Assembly: GCF_030818775.1 (NCBI RefSeq)
Contig: NZ_JAUTAU010000001.1
Location: 4,096,001 to 4,160,000, forward strand
DNA: 64,000 nt
Reading direction: 5' to 3'
Source of the DNA: Bacillus sp. SORGH_AS_0510
GTDB lineage: Bacteria; Bacillota; Bacilli; Bacillales; Cytobacillaceae
The notes under the pieces were generated by a model. It had not been told where the DNA came from. It saw only the letters and a list, made by a program, of their open reading frames with translations, and did not search any database. Made by a program: the position numbers and the translations under genes. This document shows, one piece after another, positions 52,740-61,599 of the stretch (position 1 is its first letter; every line of letters starts with the position of its first letter).

Positions 52740-55700
52740 TTATACTATTTTTTTCTCCAAATTTCCATTTTCTATTTTTTTTCTAGAAAAAATATTTGCT
52801 AGAGCTTCTGGAAGAGCTATTAATGCCGGTACAAAGATAGGAAGAAGGATAAAACAAAGGATCACCAAGCCGGAAATAACAGCTATGGCGAGTTCTGATA
52901 ATAGCACGATCCCAGCAGGCATCAGTGTGGCAAAGGTACCTCCAAGGATAATCACTGCTGCGATAATTACTCCACCTATTTGTCTGGATGCTAATACCAT
53001 CGCTTCTATAGCCGGAATATCCGGATATTCCTTAAAACGCATCATTAAGAAAATACTATAGTCTACTCCCAAGGCGACAATGATAATAAAGGAGAAGAAT
53101 GGTACGAAAGAAGAAATACCTGCTAGCCCTTTCAAATCTATGAAAATGTAATTGATGATGAACATGGCCGCATAATATGCCCCTACAAGGGATGCGGTAA
53201 TGAAAACCGGTGTCCAGAAAGATCGTATAACAAAGAACAGTACTAGCAATACTCCGATGATGACGATTGTCGTTGTTTTATTCAGATCCCTGGTCAGTAC
53301 ATTATTCATATCGTTCGTTGTTGCACTTGGACCGGATGTCCCACTCTTTGCATCTGATAAAACCGTGCCCTTAAGACCGTCAGAAACCGTTTGGTTGATT
53401 TTTTCTACAGTCTTTAAAGCATTCTCAGAATATGGATCATCCTTCAAGACAACCATGAATTTGGTGATTTTTCGATTTTCGGACATGAACGTGTCAAATG
53501 ACTTTTTAAAGTCCTTATTTGTTAAAGCTTCTTTTGGAATAAAGAAGCTTTTATTCGTATTAAGCTGCGTTAGGTAACCATTGGTTTGTCCTAGTCCATC
53601 AGAGATTTGCTTTAATCCGTTGTTTACATCTGATAGCTTTTCACCGAACACACTAAAGCCATTGAGGCCGTCTGCAAGCTGCTGCTGACCTGATTTCATC
53701 TGGTTCAGGCCATTCGTGACATTGTTCATATTGGTTACGATGGTGCCGATTCCTGAAGATGCTCGACCAAGTCCAGATTCAAGCTCTTTCAAACCGGCTG
53801 CCAATTGTGATAAGCCACTGCCCATGGTTTTCAGGCTTTTATTTGCCTTTCCAAAATTAGCAGTTGTTTCATTATAATTATTATTTAATTCGCTTATTAA
53901 TTCTATAAGTTGATTTAATGAAGCTGATTCTTCATCAATTTTTTCCTTTAAAGCCACATAATTTTCGTCACTTTGAGAATTTGCATAACTGCTTCCTAAC
54001 TTTGTTACCAGGGATTGCATTTCCAAAAAACCGCTTTTTACCTTAAGAAGTTCCTGATTGGCATTTTGATAACTAGTTCCCAATTCAACATAGTCATTCT
54101 GGATTTTCTCAAAATTTTCAGCTAACCCATTAACACCACTGCTTATTTGGGAAAGATTCGTTTTAAAGTCAGCTAAACCGTTAGTAATCGTTTTGGAATG
54201 ACTAGACCCGTCATTGATACCGTTTTGAATTTGCTTCAAACCATTGGTTAACGCCACCATACCGTTTTCGAGCTTTGCCGTGCCGTCCACCATTTGACTG
54301 ACTTTAGAAAAATCTGCTGAACCCAAATCCTTCTTGTGCTTCCTTCAATCCATCATAGATTTGATTCACGCCGCCTTGTGTTTGGGACAATCCATCTGTC
54401 ACAGACCCCATTTGTTTATCGACATAAAAACCGTCGATGGGCTTACCCTGGGGTTGTGTGATGGATGAGACCTGTTTCACCCCTTTAATCCCCTTCACTC
54501 TTTCAGTTATGTTGTCAATGACTGCGAGAGATTCATTATTATCTAGTGGTTTACTAGTTTCGATGACAACAGTCGCCGGCATTGCCTGACCCTTACCAAA
54601 GTGATCCGCTACTAAATTAATAGCCTTAGACGAAGGATATTTATTTCCAAGTTCTCCAATGGTATCAAAGTTTAACTTTTCCTGATGCAAATACATCATT
54701 GGACCAATAATCAAAAGAATGATGACCGTTGATATAATTGGATGCTTAACAGCAAAAGAGGACGTACTGCCCCAAAACTTATTTTCCTTATGACCGGTAA
54801 CACTCTTAGAAGGCCAGAAAAGTTTTTTGCCTAACACCTTCATAATAAATGGAGTAAGGGTCACAATTTCAAGCAATAAGATCGTTACCCCGATTACAAC
54901 TACAACACCAGATCGATAGATTGGTGATTCGGCGAAAATAAGCGCGAGGAAAGCAATAAATACAGTGAGAATACTGTAAGCGATGGTTTTACCAGCTGTT
55001 TTATAAGTATTAAAGATTGATTCGTCAATAGAATGGCCATGGGATAGTTCTTCCTTAAATCGATTAAACAGAAGAATGTTATAATCCGTACCAATCCCAA
55101 AAAGGATAAGGACCAGCAGCATTTGGGTAAGACTCGTTATTGGAAATCCCGCTTTATCAATTAATTGAGCAGCAATACCCATGGAAACAAGATAGGAAAA
55201 AGCCACAGCCACTAAGGAAATCAACGGTGTCACGACTGACCTAAATGCAATAATAAGGACAACCAAAATAAAAATTACCGTTAATGCCGCACTCTTTTCA
55301 ACACCTGCCTGAGACGCCTTCAGATAATCATTATTGATAAAGTCTTCACCACTGAGATAGTAGTCAACAGGTACATGGTCCAATTTGCTTTCCATTTGTT
55401 TTTGGATTTCATCTATTTCTCGCCCTCTTTTGTCCAGCTTATAGCTCACCATAAGCGTCGTACCATCTTTAGATACTAGAGAGCTCTTGGCTTCGGGGAA
55501 ACTAAAAGGATCCATGATGTTAGCAATACCAAGCTCTGAACCGCTCTCACGAATGGTTTCTACAGCATCACCAATTTTCTCCATTTCATCATTTGATATT
55601 TTATTTTTATCGTAAAAAACGATAAGGTTGTTGATCCCTTTCGTTGTATCCATCTTTTTCAAGATACGATCTGCCATCACTGAAGGACTGTCACTACTCG

Positions 55701-55821
55701 TTCCTTGCTGGCCTTTTTGCCTTAGTATGGCATTAATGTCTGGCTGTATGACTGTAAGTACAATCGTTGCAATCAGCCAAATGGAAAAAATGGCCCAGCG
55801 GCCTTTAATAATGCTTCTCAC
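52740..55821 (-). pseudogene. MMPL-family transporter, single-base frameshift
   Basis: A large RND-type exporter (about 1025 residues) with 11-12 membrane helices in two halves. Between the halves lies a long extracytoplasmic region of repeated QLADGLNG and GLKQISDGL-like units. The N-terminal part (54304-55821) has GTDYNILLFNRFKEE, and the C-terminal part (52740-54326) has GVDYSIFLMMRFKEY, the proton-relay Asp motifs. An extra G within TTTGGGTTC (minus strand, 54322-54324) shifts the frame; removing it joins QEGFGSADFSKV. The marR gene lies 26 bp upstream, likely in the same operon. A sequencing error is possible. Confidence 0.85.
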
Positions 55822-55847
55822 CTTGAATCCTCCGTTATTTTAGAAAT

Positions 55848-56345
55848 TTATTTTGTTTTTTCTTGAAAGTATAAAACATCAAAGAATTCACGATTATCCA
55901 TTCCTTCTGCTGCCATTTTTTCCTTAACAGCAGAAACCAGTAACCTCATGCCCTTCTCAACAATCTCTTGTTCCTCTGGATTTAGGTGATTTAATACTTC
56001 CAATAATGACTTATTTGCGATTTCCGAAATGTCCTCATTTATTCCTTCATTTAATTCGTTGGATAGTGAAATATACACTGACCGTTTATCTTTAGGGTTT
56101 GGCGTTTTCACAAGAAGCCCTTTTGAAGTAAGTCGTTCAACGATATCTGAAACCGTACTTTGAGTCATTTTAAGGTTTTGAGAAAGATGTTTGATACTAA
56201 TTTTTTTATGAGCAAATACTTCCCCAATGACTCTTGCTTGGGGAATAGTTACACCATGTTCTTCAGAATGTTTCTGAAGACTTTTCATTATATAACTTTG
56301 TAATAGATCAAGAGATTCACGAATATAAACAGCTTTTTCTTCCAT
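55848..56345 (-). CDS. MarR family transcriptional regulator
   Basis: A 165-residue dimeric winged-helix repressor: KISIKHLSQNLKMTQSTVSDI is the helix-turn-helix and LLVKTPNPKDKRSVYISL the wing. It lies 26 bp before the MMPL gene and transcribes it, so it probably represses its own operon; a palindrome sits in front of it at 56367. The ligand is unknown, perhaps the exported compound. AAAGGGGTT precedes the ATG. Confidence 0.92.
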   Translation of the reverse strand: MEEKAVYIRESLDLLQSYIMKSLQKHSEEHGVTIPQARVIGEVFAHKKISIKHLSQNLKMTQSTVSDIVERLTSKGLLVKTPNPKDKRSVYISLSNELNEGINEDISEIANKSLLEVLNHLNPEEQEIVEKGMRLLVSAVKEKMAAEGMDNREFFDVLYFQEKTK

Positions 56346-56366
56346 TATTAACCCCTTTCAAAAAAA

Positions 56367-56404
56367 TAGCACACGATACATCCTATAAGATACATCGTGT
56401 GCTA
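56367..56404. promoter_or_regulatory. Candidate MarR operator
   Basis: TAGCACACGAT and ATCGTGTGCTA form a perfect 11-bp inverted repeat, with GATGTATC repeated inside. It lies just downstream of the promoter (-35 TTGACA at 56436-56431, 17-bp spacer, -10 TACGAT) and 22 bp before the regulator start. Binding is inferred. Confidence 0.55.
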
Positions 56405-56442
56405 TCTATCGTAAAATTTACTAGCCTATTTGTCAATTAAAA

Positions 56443-56490
56443 GGTGCCAGGGGGACGGTTCTCTTGGTTTTTCAAGAACGGTCCCCCTTT
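56443..56490 (+). repeat. Dispersed GC-rich hairpin repeat, copy 1
   Basis: GGTGCC, then GGGGGACGGTTCT, a CTTGGTTTTTCA loop and AGAACGGTCCCCC, followed by TTT. The stem has one mismatch. The same motif recurs at 57813 and 61507. Confidence 0.75.
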
Positions 56491-56505
56491 AATCGGTAAT
56501 ATGGC

Positions 56506-56898
56506 TTACCGTAAAATTATTTCTTGTGCTTTTTCCTTCATTTCGTTGAATCGATTATTTAAGAGTTTTAGGATCGTGTCATCGGCGGTAAAGTGCATGA
56601 CAATGGACTGTATTTCACGTTTGTTGAATTTGCCACGTTCATGAATTTTAAATCCCCTGCCGTTAAGTTTATACCTGACCATAAAACTTTCAGCCTTTTT
56701 TTCTTCTCTCGGATAAACTTGTAGAAAATGAAGAACCGCCTCTTGGCATGTACAATCAGGATTCATACAATAGGAATCAACGATCAAAAATAGCTTTCCT
56801 AAATAATCTAAGGGGAAATAATCTGTGTCATTATTGGGGAAAATCTCTGAATAACAAACTGTCACGCCTTGAGCAATTTTTCTCAGAACTGCATTCAT
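56506..56898 (-). CDS. Hypothetical protein with a CxNPxCxC motif
   Basis: A 130-residue soluble protein. The notable element is DSYCMNPDCTCQEA, a three-cysteine motif seen in SEC-C-like and other metal-binding small proteins. The rest is helical and charged (FMVRYKLNGRGFKIHERGKF). I do not recognise the family. A start ATG has GGAGAGG upstream. It stands alone between two copies of intergenic repeats. Confidence 0.6.
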   Translation of the reverse strand: MNAVLRKIAQGVTVCYSEIFPNNDTDYFPLDYLGKLFLIVDSYCMNPDCTCQEAVLHFLQVYPREEKKAESFMVRYKLNGRGFKIHERGKFNKREIQSIVMHFTADDTILKLLNNRFNEMKEKAQEIILR

Positions 56899-57093
56899 AC
56901 TACCTCTCCTTTTTTATACTACGAAATAAGGGCAACTTTCCCGTTTATTTTTCTTATTAATGTATACTCGATTCATCACTTTAATAGAAAGTTAGTATAT
57001 GAGGGCATGGTCGTGGGATTAAAATGGTGAAAATAAAAGGGGAAGATTGCAGGTTTAATAGAGATAAAAAAATTCAGAAACAGTTAAATTAAC

Positions 57094-57405
57094 TTAGCCA
57101 AAATACACTCTTACACTCTCTTCTTTTTTTGCTGTTTCTAAACAGTTTTGTATAAACTCCAGGATTTGTTTTAAATCCCAATTCTGAGAATCACCGTTAT
57201 TATATAGTTGCTTGTATTTATTCAAAGCCTTTTCAATTTGTGGAATGGAGTAAGTATTCCAATCTCCTGACCCACTAACTCCTGCATAGTATTTATGCGC
57301 TTCCAGCAAGCTGTACAGGATCGTAGCATTATAATTCCCCATGCTAAAACGTGCATAAGCAATTTCCTTTCCTGCTTTATTGACTCCATAAATATCGTGA
57401 CCCAT
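57094..57405 (-). CDS. Conserved hypothetical protein (MGHDIYG family)
   Basis: A 103-residue soluble protein starting MGHDIYGVNKAGKEIAYARF, a sequence opening I recall from a conserved bacterial family of unknown function. It has no motif for catalysis or membrane segment. The ATG at 57405 has AGGAGGA upstream; the frame to 57435 is weaker. Monocistronic. The ~190 bp before it and ~150 bp after it hold nothing I recognise. Confidence 0.6.
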   Translation of the reverse strand: MGHDIYGVNKAGKEIAYARFSMGNYNATILYSLLEAHKYYAGVSGSGDWNTYSIPQIEKALNKYKQLYNNGDSQNWDLKQILEFIQNCLETAKKEESVRVYFG

Positions 57406-57756
57406 AATAATTCCTCCTACTAATTTTTTAATCATTTTATGGTCTTGAAAAACTGTAATAAGTAGTTTACTTGGTATATCACTCCTTTCAGTTTTTGTAT
57501 TCTACAATTTTTCTTAAAACCGTTTCGAATAAATAAGTTTGTTATAGTAGAAAACTATGAAGATACAATTTTGAGGTTGTTTAGAAACGTTGGCATATTA
57601 CAATTGTTGTTTTCATTAAGGGTTTTATGTGTACATAGGGGTTTAACATGGGGTAAGTGCCAGAGGCAAAGTGAAGTTTTCAATATAATAATTTCATGAA
57701 CCGTTAAGCTTGTCAATAACCTATGATTCGACAAATTTCGGCGTTTAATAAGGGCA

Positions 57757-57836
57757 TGCCACGGGGGTGGCTCTTCTGCCTTTGCAAGGCCTCTCTTATT
57801 AGCAAAGAGCCAGCAGAACCGTCCCCCCCCGGCACC
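57757..57836 (-). repeat. Dispersed GC-rich hairpin repeat, copy 2 (inverted)
   Basis: On the minus strand GGTGCCGGGG, a G-tract and ACGGTTCTGCTGGCTC, paired with an outer GAGCC / GGCTC stem. It is the inverse of the copy at 56443. The unlikely ORF spanning it is not a gene. Confidence 0.65.
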
Positions 57837-57859
57837 ATTAGTTTTACCAAAAATCAAAA

Positions 57860-57891
57860 AAGGCAACTGCCCAGGTTGGGTTAGTTGCCTT
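57860..57891 (-). terminator. Terminator after the amino acid permease gene
   Basis: AAGGCAACT / AGTTGCCTT with a 14-nt loop. The minus strand continues into TTTTTGATTTT. Confidence 0.8.
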
Positions 57892-57895
57892 CAAA

Positions 57896-59296
57896 TTATA
57901 TAACCTTTTTATTCTGCCCCGAATTATAATTCTGTTTCCTATTAGAGCGCTTACCTTTCATTAAAAAATAAGCGACAGATAAGAAAAGCAACCATGGAAT
58001 ACCGAATTGTAGCATCATTTTAAACTGTGTAAACCATGATGTGATCATTAAACTCAGCAGTAGAAGTCCACCCAATATCGTTAAATATGGAAAGCCAATC
58101 ATTCTTACAGGCAATTTCCGCCCACCCATTTCCTCCCATTTTTTTCGGAATGATAGATGGGAGATGAAAATAATTAGCCAGGTAAAGAGTGATCCAAACA
58201 TAGAAATTCCCATCATAAAGGCATAGGACGAACTTGGGAACATTGCGTTTACAACTGCAGCAACAACTATTCCCATTGTTGAAACCCACAGTGCCGTTAT
58301 GGGCACTCCCTTTTTATTCAAGCGACCAAATATAGCAGGTGCATAATTCTCCTTTGATAGTGAAAACATGGTTCGTGATGATGCATATAGCATTCCGTTC
58401 AAAGATGATAAAGCAGCTGTTAATACGATAAAATTCATGATACTGGATGCACCAGGTATATTTAAAATTTCCATTACCTTTACAAACGGACTTACTTCAA
58501 TTCCTGCTGATTGCCACGGTACAATCATCAACATGACCGCCAAAGTCAACACATAGAACGTAGACAATCGGAATACTGTTGCTTTCAATGCTTTCGGTAC
58601 AGCTACATCCGGATCTTTTGCTTCACCTGCAGTAACCGATACTAATTCAGTACCTAAAAAGCTAAATAGAGATATAAATACCGCAATCCACATACCTTTA
58701 AAACCAAATGGTAGAAAACCACCGTGATCTACTAGGTTCTTAGCACCTATATTTTCATGACTCGAAGTTCCAAAAAGAACATAAGCTCCAAGAAGAATAA
58801 ACGCTATGATGGCACTAACCTTTATTACAGAGAACCAATACTCAAATGTACCAAATGCATTTACGCTGGTAGCATTTACATAAATGAGGACTGCTGCAAA
58901 TACGACGATCCAAATGATCCCAGGGACACCTGGAAACCAGTATTTCATATATACATTGACCGCACTTATTTCCACCCCAATTGCAAGAACTTGAGCGATC
59001 CAATAGGAGTATCGAACAAGAAAGCCTACCATCGGATGTAGATATTTATCCGCAATCGTTCCAAAAGAACCCGATGTGGGATGTGCAACAGTCATTTCTG
59101 CCAAACATCCCATTAATAATAATACGATAAACGCACCGATGGAATAACTGAGTAAGACACTTGGTCCTGCAGTACCAATAGCTAGCCCGCTGCCCAGAAA
59201 TAAACCTGTCCCAATCGCCATCCCCATAGAGATCATGGAAAGTTGTTTTGTTGTTAATTCCCGCTTTAATTCGTCACCACTATTTTTAATCCCCAT
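57896..59296 (-). CDS. Amino acid permease (APC family)
   Basis: A 466-residue transporter with 12 membrane helices and the APC fold. The conserved first helix is SMGMAIGTGLFLGSGLAIGTAGPS and the third-helix/loop motif is EMTVAHPTSGSFGTIADKY. It lies 88 bp after kynU on the same strand with no terminator between, so they are likely one operon, which suggests uptake of tryptophan or kynurenine. The substrate is inferred from context only. Confidence 0.87.
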   Translation of the reverse strand: MGIKNSGDELKRELTTKQLSMISMGMAIGTGLFLGSGLAIGTAGPSVLLSYSIGAFIVLLLMGCLAEMTVAHPTSGSFGTIADKYLHPMVGFLVRYSYWIAQVLAIGVEISAVNVYMKYWFPGVPGIIWIVVFAAVLIYVNATSVNAFGTFEYWFSVIKVSAIIAFILLGAYVLFGTSSHENIGAKNLVDHGGFLPFGFKGMWIAVFISLFSFLGTELVSVTAGEAKDPDVAVPKALKATVFRLSTFYVLTLAVMLMIVPWQSAGIEVSPFVKVMEILNIPGASSIMNFIVLTAALSSLNGMLYASSRTMFSLSKENYAPAIFGRLNKKGVPITALWVSTMGIVVAAVVNAMFPSSSYAFMMGISMFGSLFTWLIIFISHLSFRKKWEEMGGRKLPVRMIGFPYLTILGGLLLLSLMITSWFTQFKMMLQFGIPWLLFLSVAYFLMKGKRSNRKQNYNSGQNKKVI

Positions 59297-59384
59297 CTAT
59301 TTCATCCCCTTCATTAACTATAATGATTTGTCCGACCTATGCTGCCTATTTGTAACTACTACCATTGAAGGGATATAGAGTTTA

Positions 59385-60674
59385 TTAAGCAACTACTTCT
59401 CGTTCATTCTTAAATTTCTCATACTGTTTTTCCACCATAATCTTTTTGAGCATTTGAACCACTTTCCAGACTTCCTCGTAGGACGTATATAAGGCAACAG
59501 GGGCTAGTCGAATAATATTCGGTGCTCGAAAATCTGGAATGATCCCATTTTCCTTCAAAGACTTACAGATTCTAGCTGCTTCCGCATGCTCAAGACTCAC
59601 ATGCCCACCACGTCGGACATCTTCTCTTGGAGTTCCAATATAAAATCCAAAATCTATTAATTCATTGTCAATTAAATTCATTAAATATTGATTGATTTTA
59701 AGAGATTTTTGGCGAATATTTTCAATACCTGCTTCTGTAAAAATCTCTAAGGATCCAATTAATGGAGCAACACTTAGTACATGAGGAGTTCCAATTTGGA
59801 AAGCACCTGCTGAATTTGCCGGGGTTAATGTATGCTCCATATCAAATTGTTTCTCTTTGTTAGAGCTAAACCATCCTGCTAGTCCAGGCATCTTTCCAAA
59901 ATGCTTACGATTTACAAATAACCCTCCTACTCCACCAGGTCCGCCATTTAAATGTTTATAATTACACCAAAATGCAAAATCAACACCCCATTCACTAAAA
60001 GAATGTGGCATCGAGCCTACTGAATGGCATCCATCAAAAGCAATTAAGATACCTCTTTTATGTGCTTCTTCAGTTAATCGTTTTATATCTAATATTTGAC
60101 CACTCCGATAAAGTACAGTGGGTAAAACGATTAAATGGATTGTTTCATCCATCGCTTCGATTATATCGTCCTCTTCTAAAAAACGGCCATCTCTGCTTTT
60201 CACACGGATGAGATGTGTATCTGGATCATATCCATGGTTCCTTAACTGGCTTTGAAGAGCATAAATATCGGATGGAAAGGTTAGTTCATCTGCTAAAATT
60301 TTTGTGCGTATTCCTTCTGGCTTATAAAATGTTGAAACAAGTTGGTGTAAATTAACAGTTGTAGAACCAGTTACAATCACTTCTTCTGGTGAGCCACCTA
60401 CTAACGGAGCAAGACTCTTTCCTAGTTCTTCTGCCATAAAGAACCATGGATGGTTTCCTTGCGTCCAGCCATCGATTCCATATTCTTTCCAATCCGCTAA
60501 GGATTCTAAAAGCGTCTTTTCCGCCCTTTTCGAAAGAAGCCCTAATGAGTTCCCATCCATATAAATGGTTCCAGGTTTTAAATAAAATTCTTCTCGAAAA
60601 CGTCTAAGAGAATCTTCCTTATCCAGTTCTTTCGCGTAATCTAAATCTGCTTTAAAGTTATTTACTAGCATCAT
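59385..60674 (-). CDS. kynU: Kynureninase
   Basis: PLP enzyme that cleaves kynurenine to anthranilate and alanine in tryptophan degradation. It has 429 residues with the active-site lysine Lys240 in [14 protein letters not shown], and [11 protein letters not shown] and DEL(T)FPSDIYAL are typical. The start ATG has AAGGGGAG upstream. It is under a TetR-type regulator encoded divergently, with two palindromes and a CcpA-like site in the intergenic region. No kynA or kynB is nearby, so the operon may use kynurenine taken up from outside. Confidence 0.93.
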   Translation of the reverse strand: MMLVNNFKADLDYAKELDKEDSLRRFREEFYLKPGTIYMDGNSLGLLSKRAEKTLLESLADWKEYGIDGWTQGNHPWFFMAEELGKSLAPLVGGSPEEVIVTGSTTVNLHQLVSTFYKPEGIRTKILADELTFPSDIYALQSQLRNHGYDPDTHLIRVKSRDGRFLEEDDIIEAMDETIHLIVLPTVLYRSGQILDIKRLTEEAHKRGILIAFDGCHSVGSMPHSFSEWGVDFAFWCNYKHLNGGPGGVGGLFVNRKHFGKMPGLAGWFSSNKEKQFDMEHTLTPANSAGAFQIGTPHVLSVAPLIGSLEIFTEAGIENIRQKSLKINQYLMNLIDNELIDFGFYIGTPREDVRRGGHVSLEHAEAARICKSLKENGIIPDFRAPNIIRLAPVALYTSYEEVWKVVQMLKKIMVEKQYEKFKNEREVVA

Positions 60675-60706
60675 GAATCTCCCCTTTTGAATGAATAATT
60701 TAGTTT

Positions 60707-60720
60707 TAAAAGCGCTTTCA
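60707..60720 (-). promoter_or_regulatory. Candidate cre site (CcpA)
   Basis: On the minus strand TGAAAGCGCTTTTA, one mismatch from the cre consensus TGWAANCGNTNWCA. It lies about +22 to +35 from the predicted kynU start of transcription, a roadblock position. Confidence 0.55.
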
Positions 60721-60730
60721 TAAATAAATA

Positions 60731-60743
60731 TGACATCATGTCA
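60731..60743. promoter_or_regulatory. TetR-type operator 1
   Basis: TGACATCATGTCA, a perfect 13-bp palindrome apart from the centre. Its centre is 33 bp from operator 2. Confidence 0.7.
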
Positions 60744-60748
60744 ACTTC

Positions 60749-60777
60749 ATTATCTATTGAACATGACATGATGTCAA
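60749..60777 (-). promoter_or_regulatory. kynU promoter
   Basis: On the minus strand: -35 TTGACA (60777-60772), a 17-bp spacer and -10 GATAAT (60754-60749). Operator 2 covers the -35 and most of the spacer. Confidence 0.65.
60764..60776. promoter_or_regulatory. TetR-type operator 2
   Basis: TGACATGATGTCA, a perfect palindrome apart from the centre, overlapping the kynU -35. It likely also controls tetR, which starts about 107 bp downstream. Confidence 0.7.
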
Positions 60778-60882
60778 TATTATTTTTTCTGATAATTATT
60801 ACTATATGTTTCTTCTTACATCTCTTTCCTTTTTTTGAAAATCCATATATCCTAAAGATAATGAGTAGTGGAGGAGTAAAAA

Positions 60883-61497
60883 ATGAATCAAAGTAATATT
60901 GAGGATAAACGACATTTACGCTCGATGATGACAAGGCAAAAGTTATTAGAGGCTGCTAGGGAAGTTTTTCTCGAGGAAGGCTTTCAAAAAGCGACAATCT
61001 CACAAATGATAAAAAAAGCAAACATCGGATATGGAACTGCCTATGTTCATTTTGAAGGAAAAGAAGACCTTTTAATTGTATTGATGGAGGATGTCATGGA
61101 ACGATTTTATGACATTGCTGAAATCTCTTTCCTCCCAAAATCAAAACAAGAAGCCGAGGATATCATTTATAATCAAGCTAAAGCATTTTTATTAATGGCT
61201 GAAAGAGAACGGGATTTGATGCAGGTCTTTGAACAGGCTATTGGGGTTTCTTCTCTCATTTCTGATAAATGGAAAGTGATTCGTGAAAAATTTATTCAGC
61301 GAATCTCAAAGGACGTTTCCTATGCCCAACAAAACGGACTAGCTAGAACGGATTTAGATCATGAGATTGTCGCCCGAGGCTGGTTTTTTACGAATGAAAT
61401 GTACTTATGGGAAATTGTTCGCAACGAACATCATCGCTCTGTTGAAGAGGTGGCTAAGACGATTACATCTATTTACACAAGAGGGCTTTATATTTAA
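60883..61497 (+). CDS. TetR/AcrR family regulator, divergent to kynU
   Basis: A 204-residue dimeric repressor. The N-terminal helix-turn-helix domain (residues about 15-60) has LLEAAREVFLEEGFQKATIS and IGYGTAYVHFEGKEDLLIV. The C-terminal ligand-binding domain is helical. It lies opposite kynU with two palindromes between, so it most likely represses kynU and itself; the inducer may be kynurenine or a related compound (inferred). The ATG has GGAGGAG upstream. Confidence 0.92.
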   Translation: MNQSNIEDKRHLRSMMTRQKLLEAAREVFLEEGFQKATISQMIKKANIGYGTAYVHFEGKEDLLIVLMEDVMERFYDIAEISFLPKSKQEAEDIIYNQAKAFLLMAERERDLMQVFEQAIGVSSLISDKWKVIREKFIQRISKDVSYAQQNGLARTDLDHEIVARGWFFTNEMYLWEIVRNEHHRSVEEVAKTITSIYTRGLYI

Positions 61498-61506
61498 GAT
61501 GCCATG

Positions 61507-61556
61507 GGTGCCATGGGGACGGTTCTCTTGGCTTTTTCAGGAACGTCCCTTTTTTA
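61507..61556 (+). repeat. Dispersed GC-rich hairpin repeat, copy 3
   Basis: GGTGCC, GGGGACGGTTCT, a CTTGGCTTTTTCAG loop, GGAACGTCCC, then TTTTTT. It lies 9 bp after the TetR stop and could act as its terminator. Confidence 0.75.
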
Positions 61557-61599
61557 CAAAATGAGTTGCGCCACGCATTCCACATGTCCGGGGTTTAGG

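Noticed and set aside
57555..57866. A 103-codon minus-strand frame between the unknown gene and the permease
   Set aside because: It spans a dispersed hairpin repeat and a terminator, has no ribosome site and reads through a low-complexity G/C tract.
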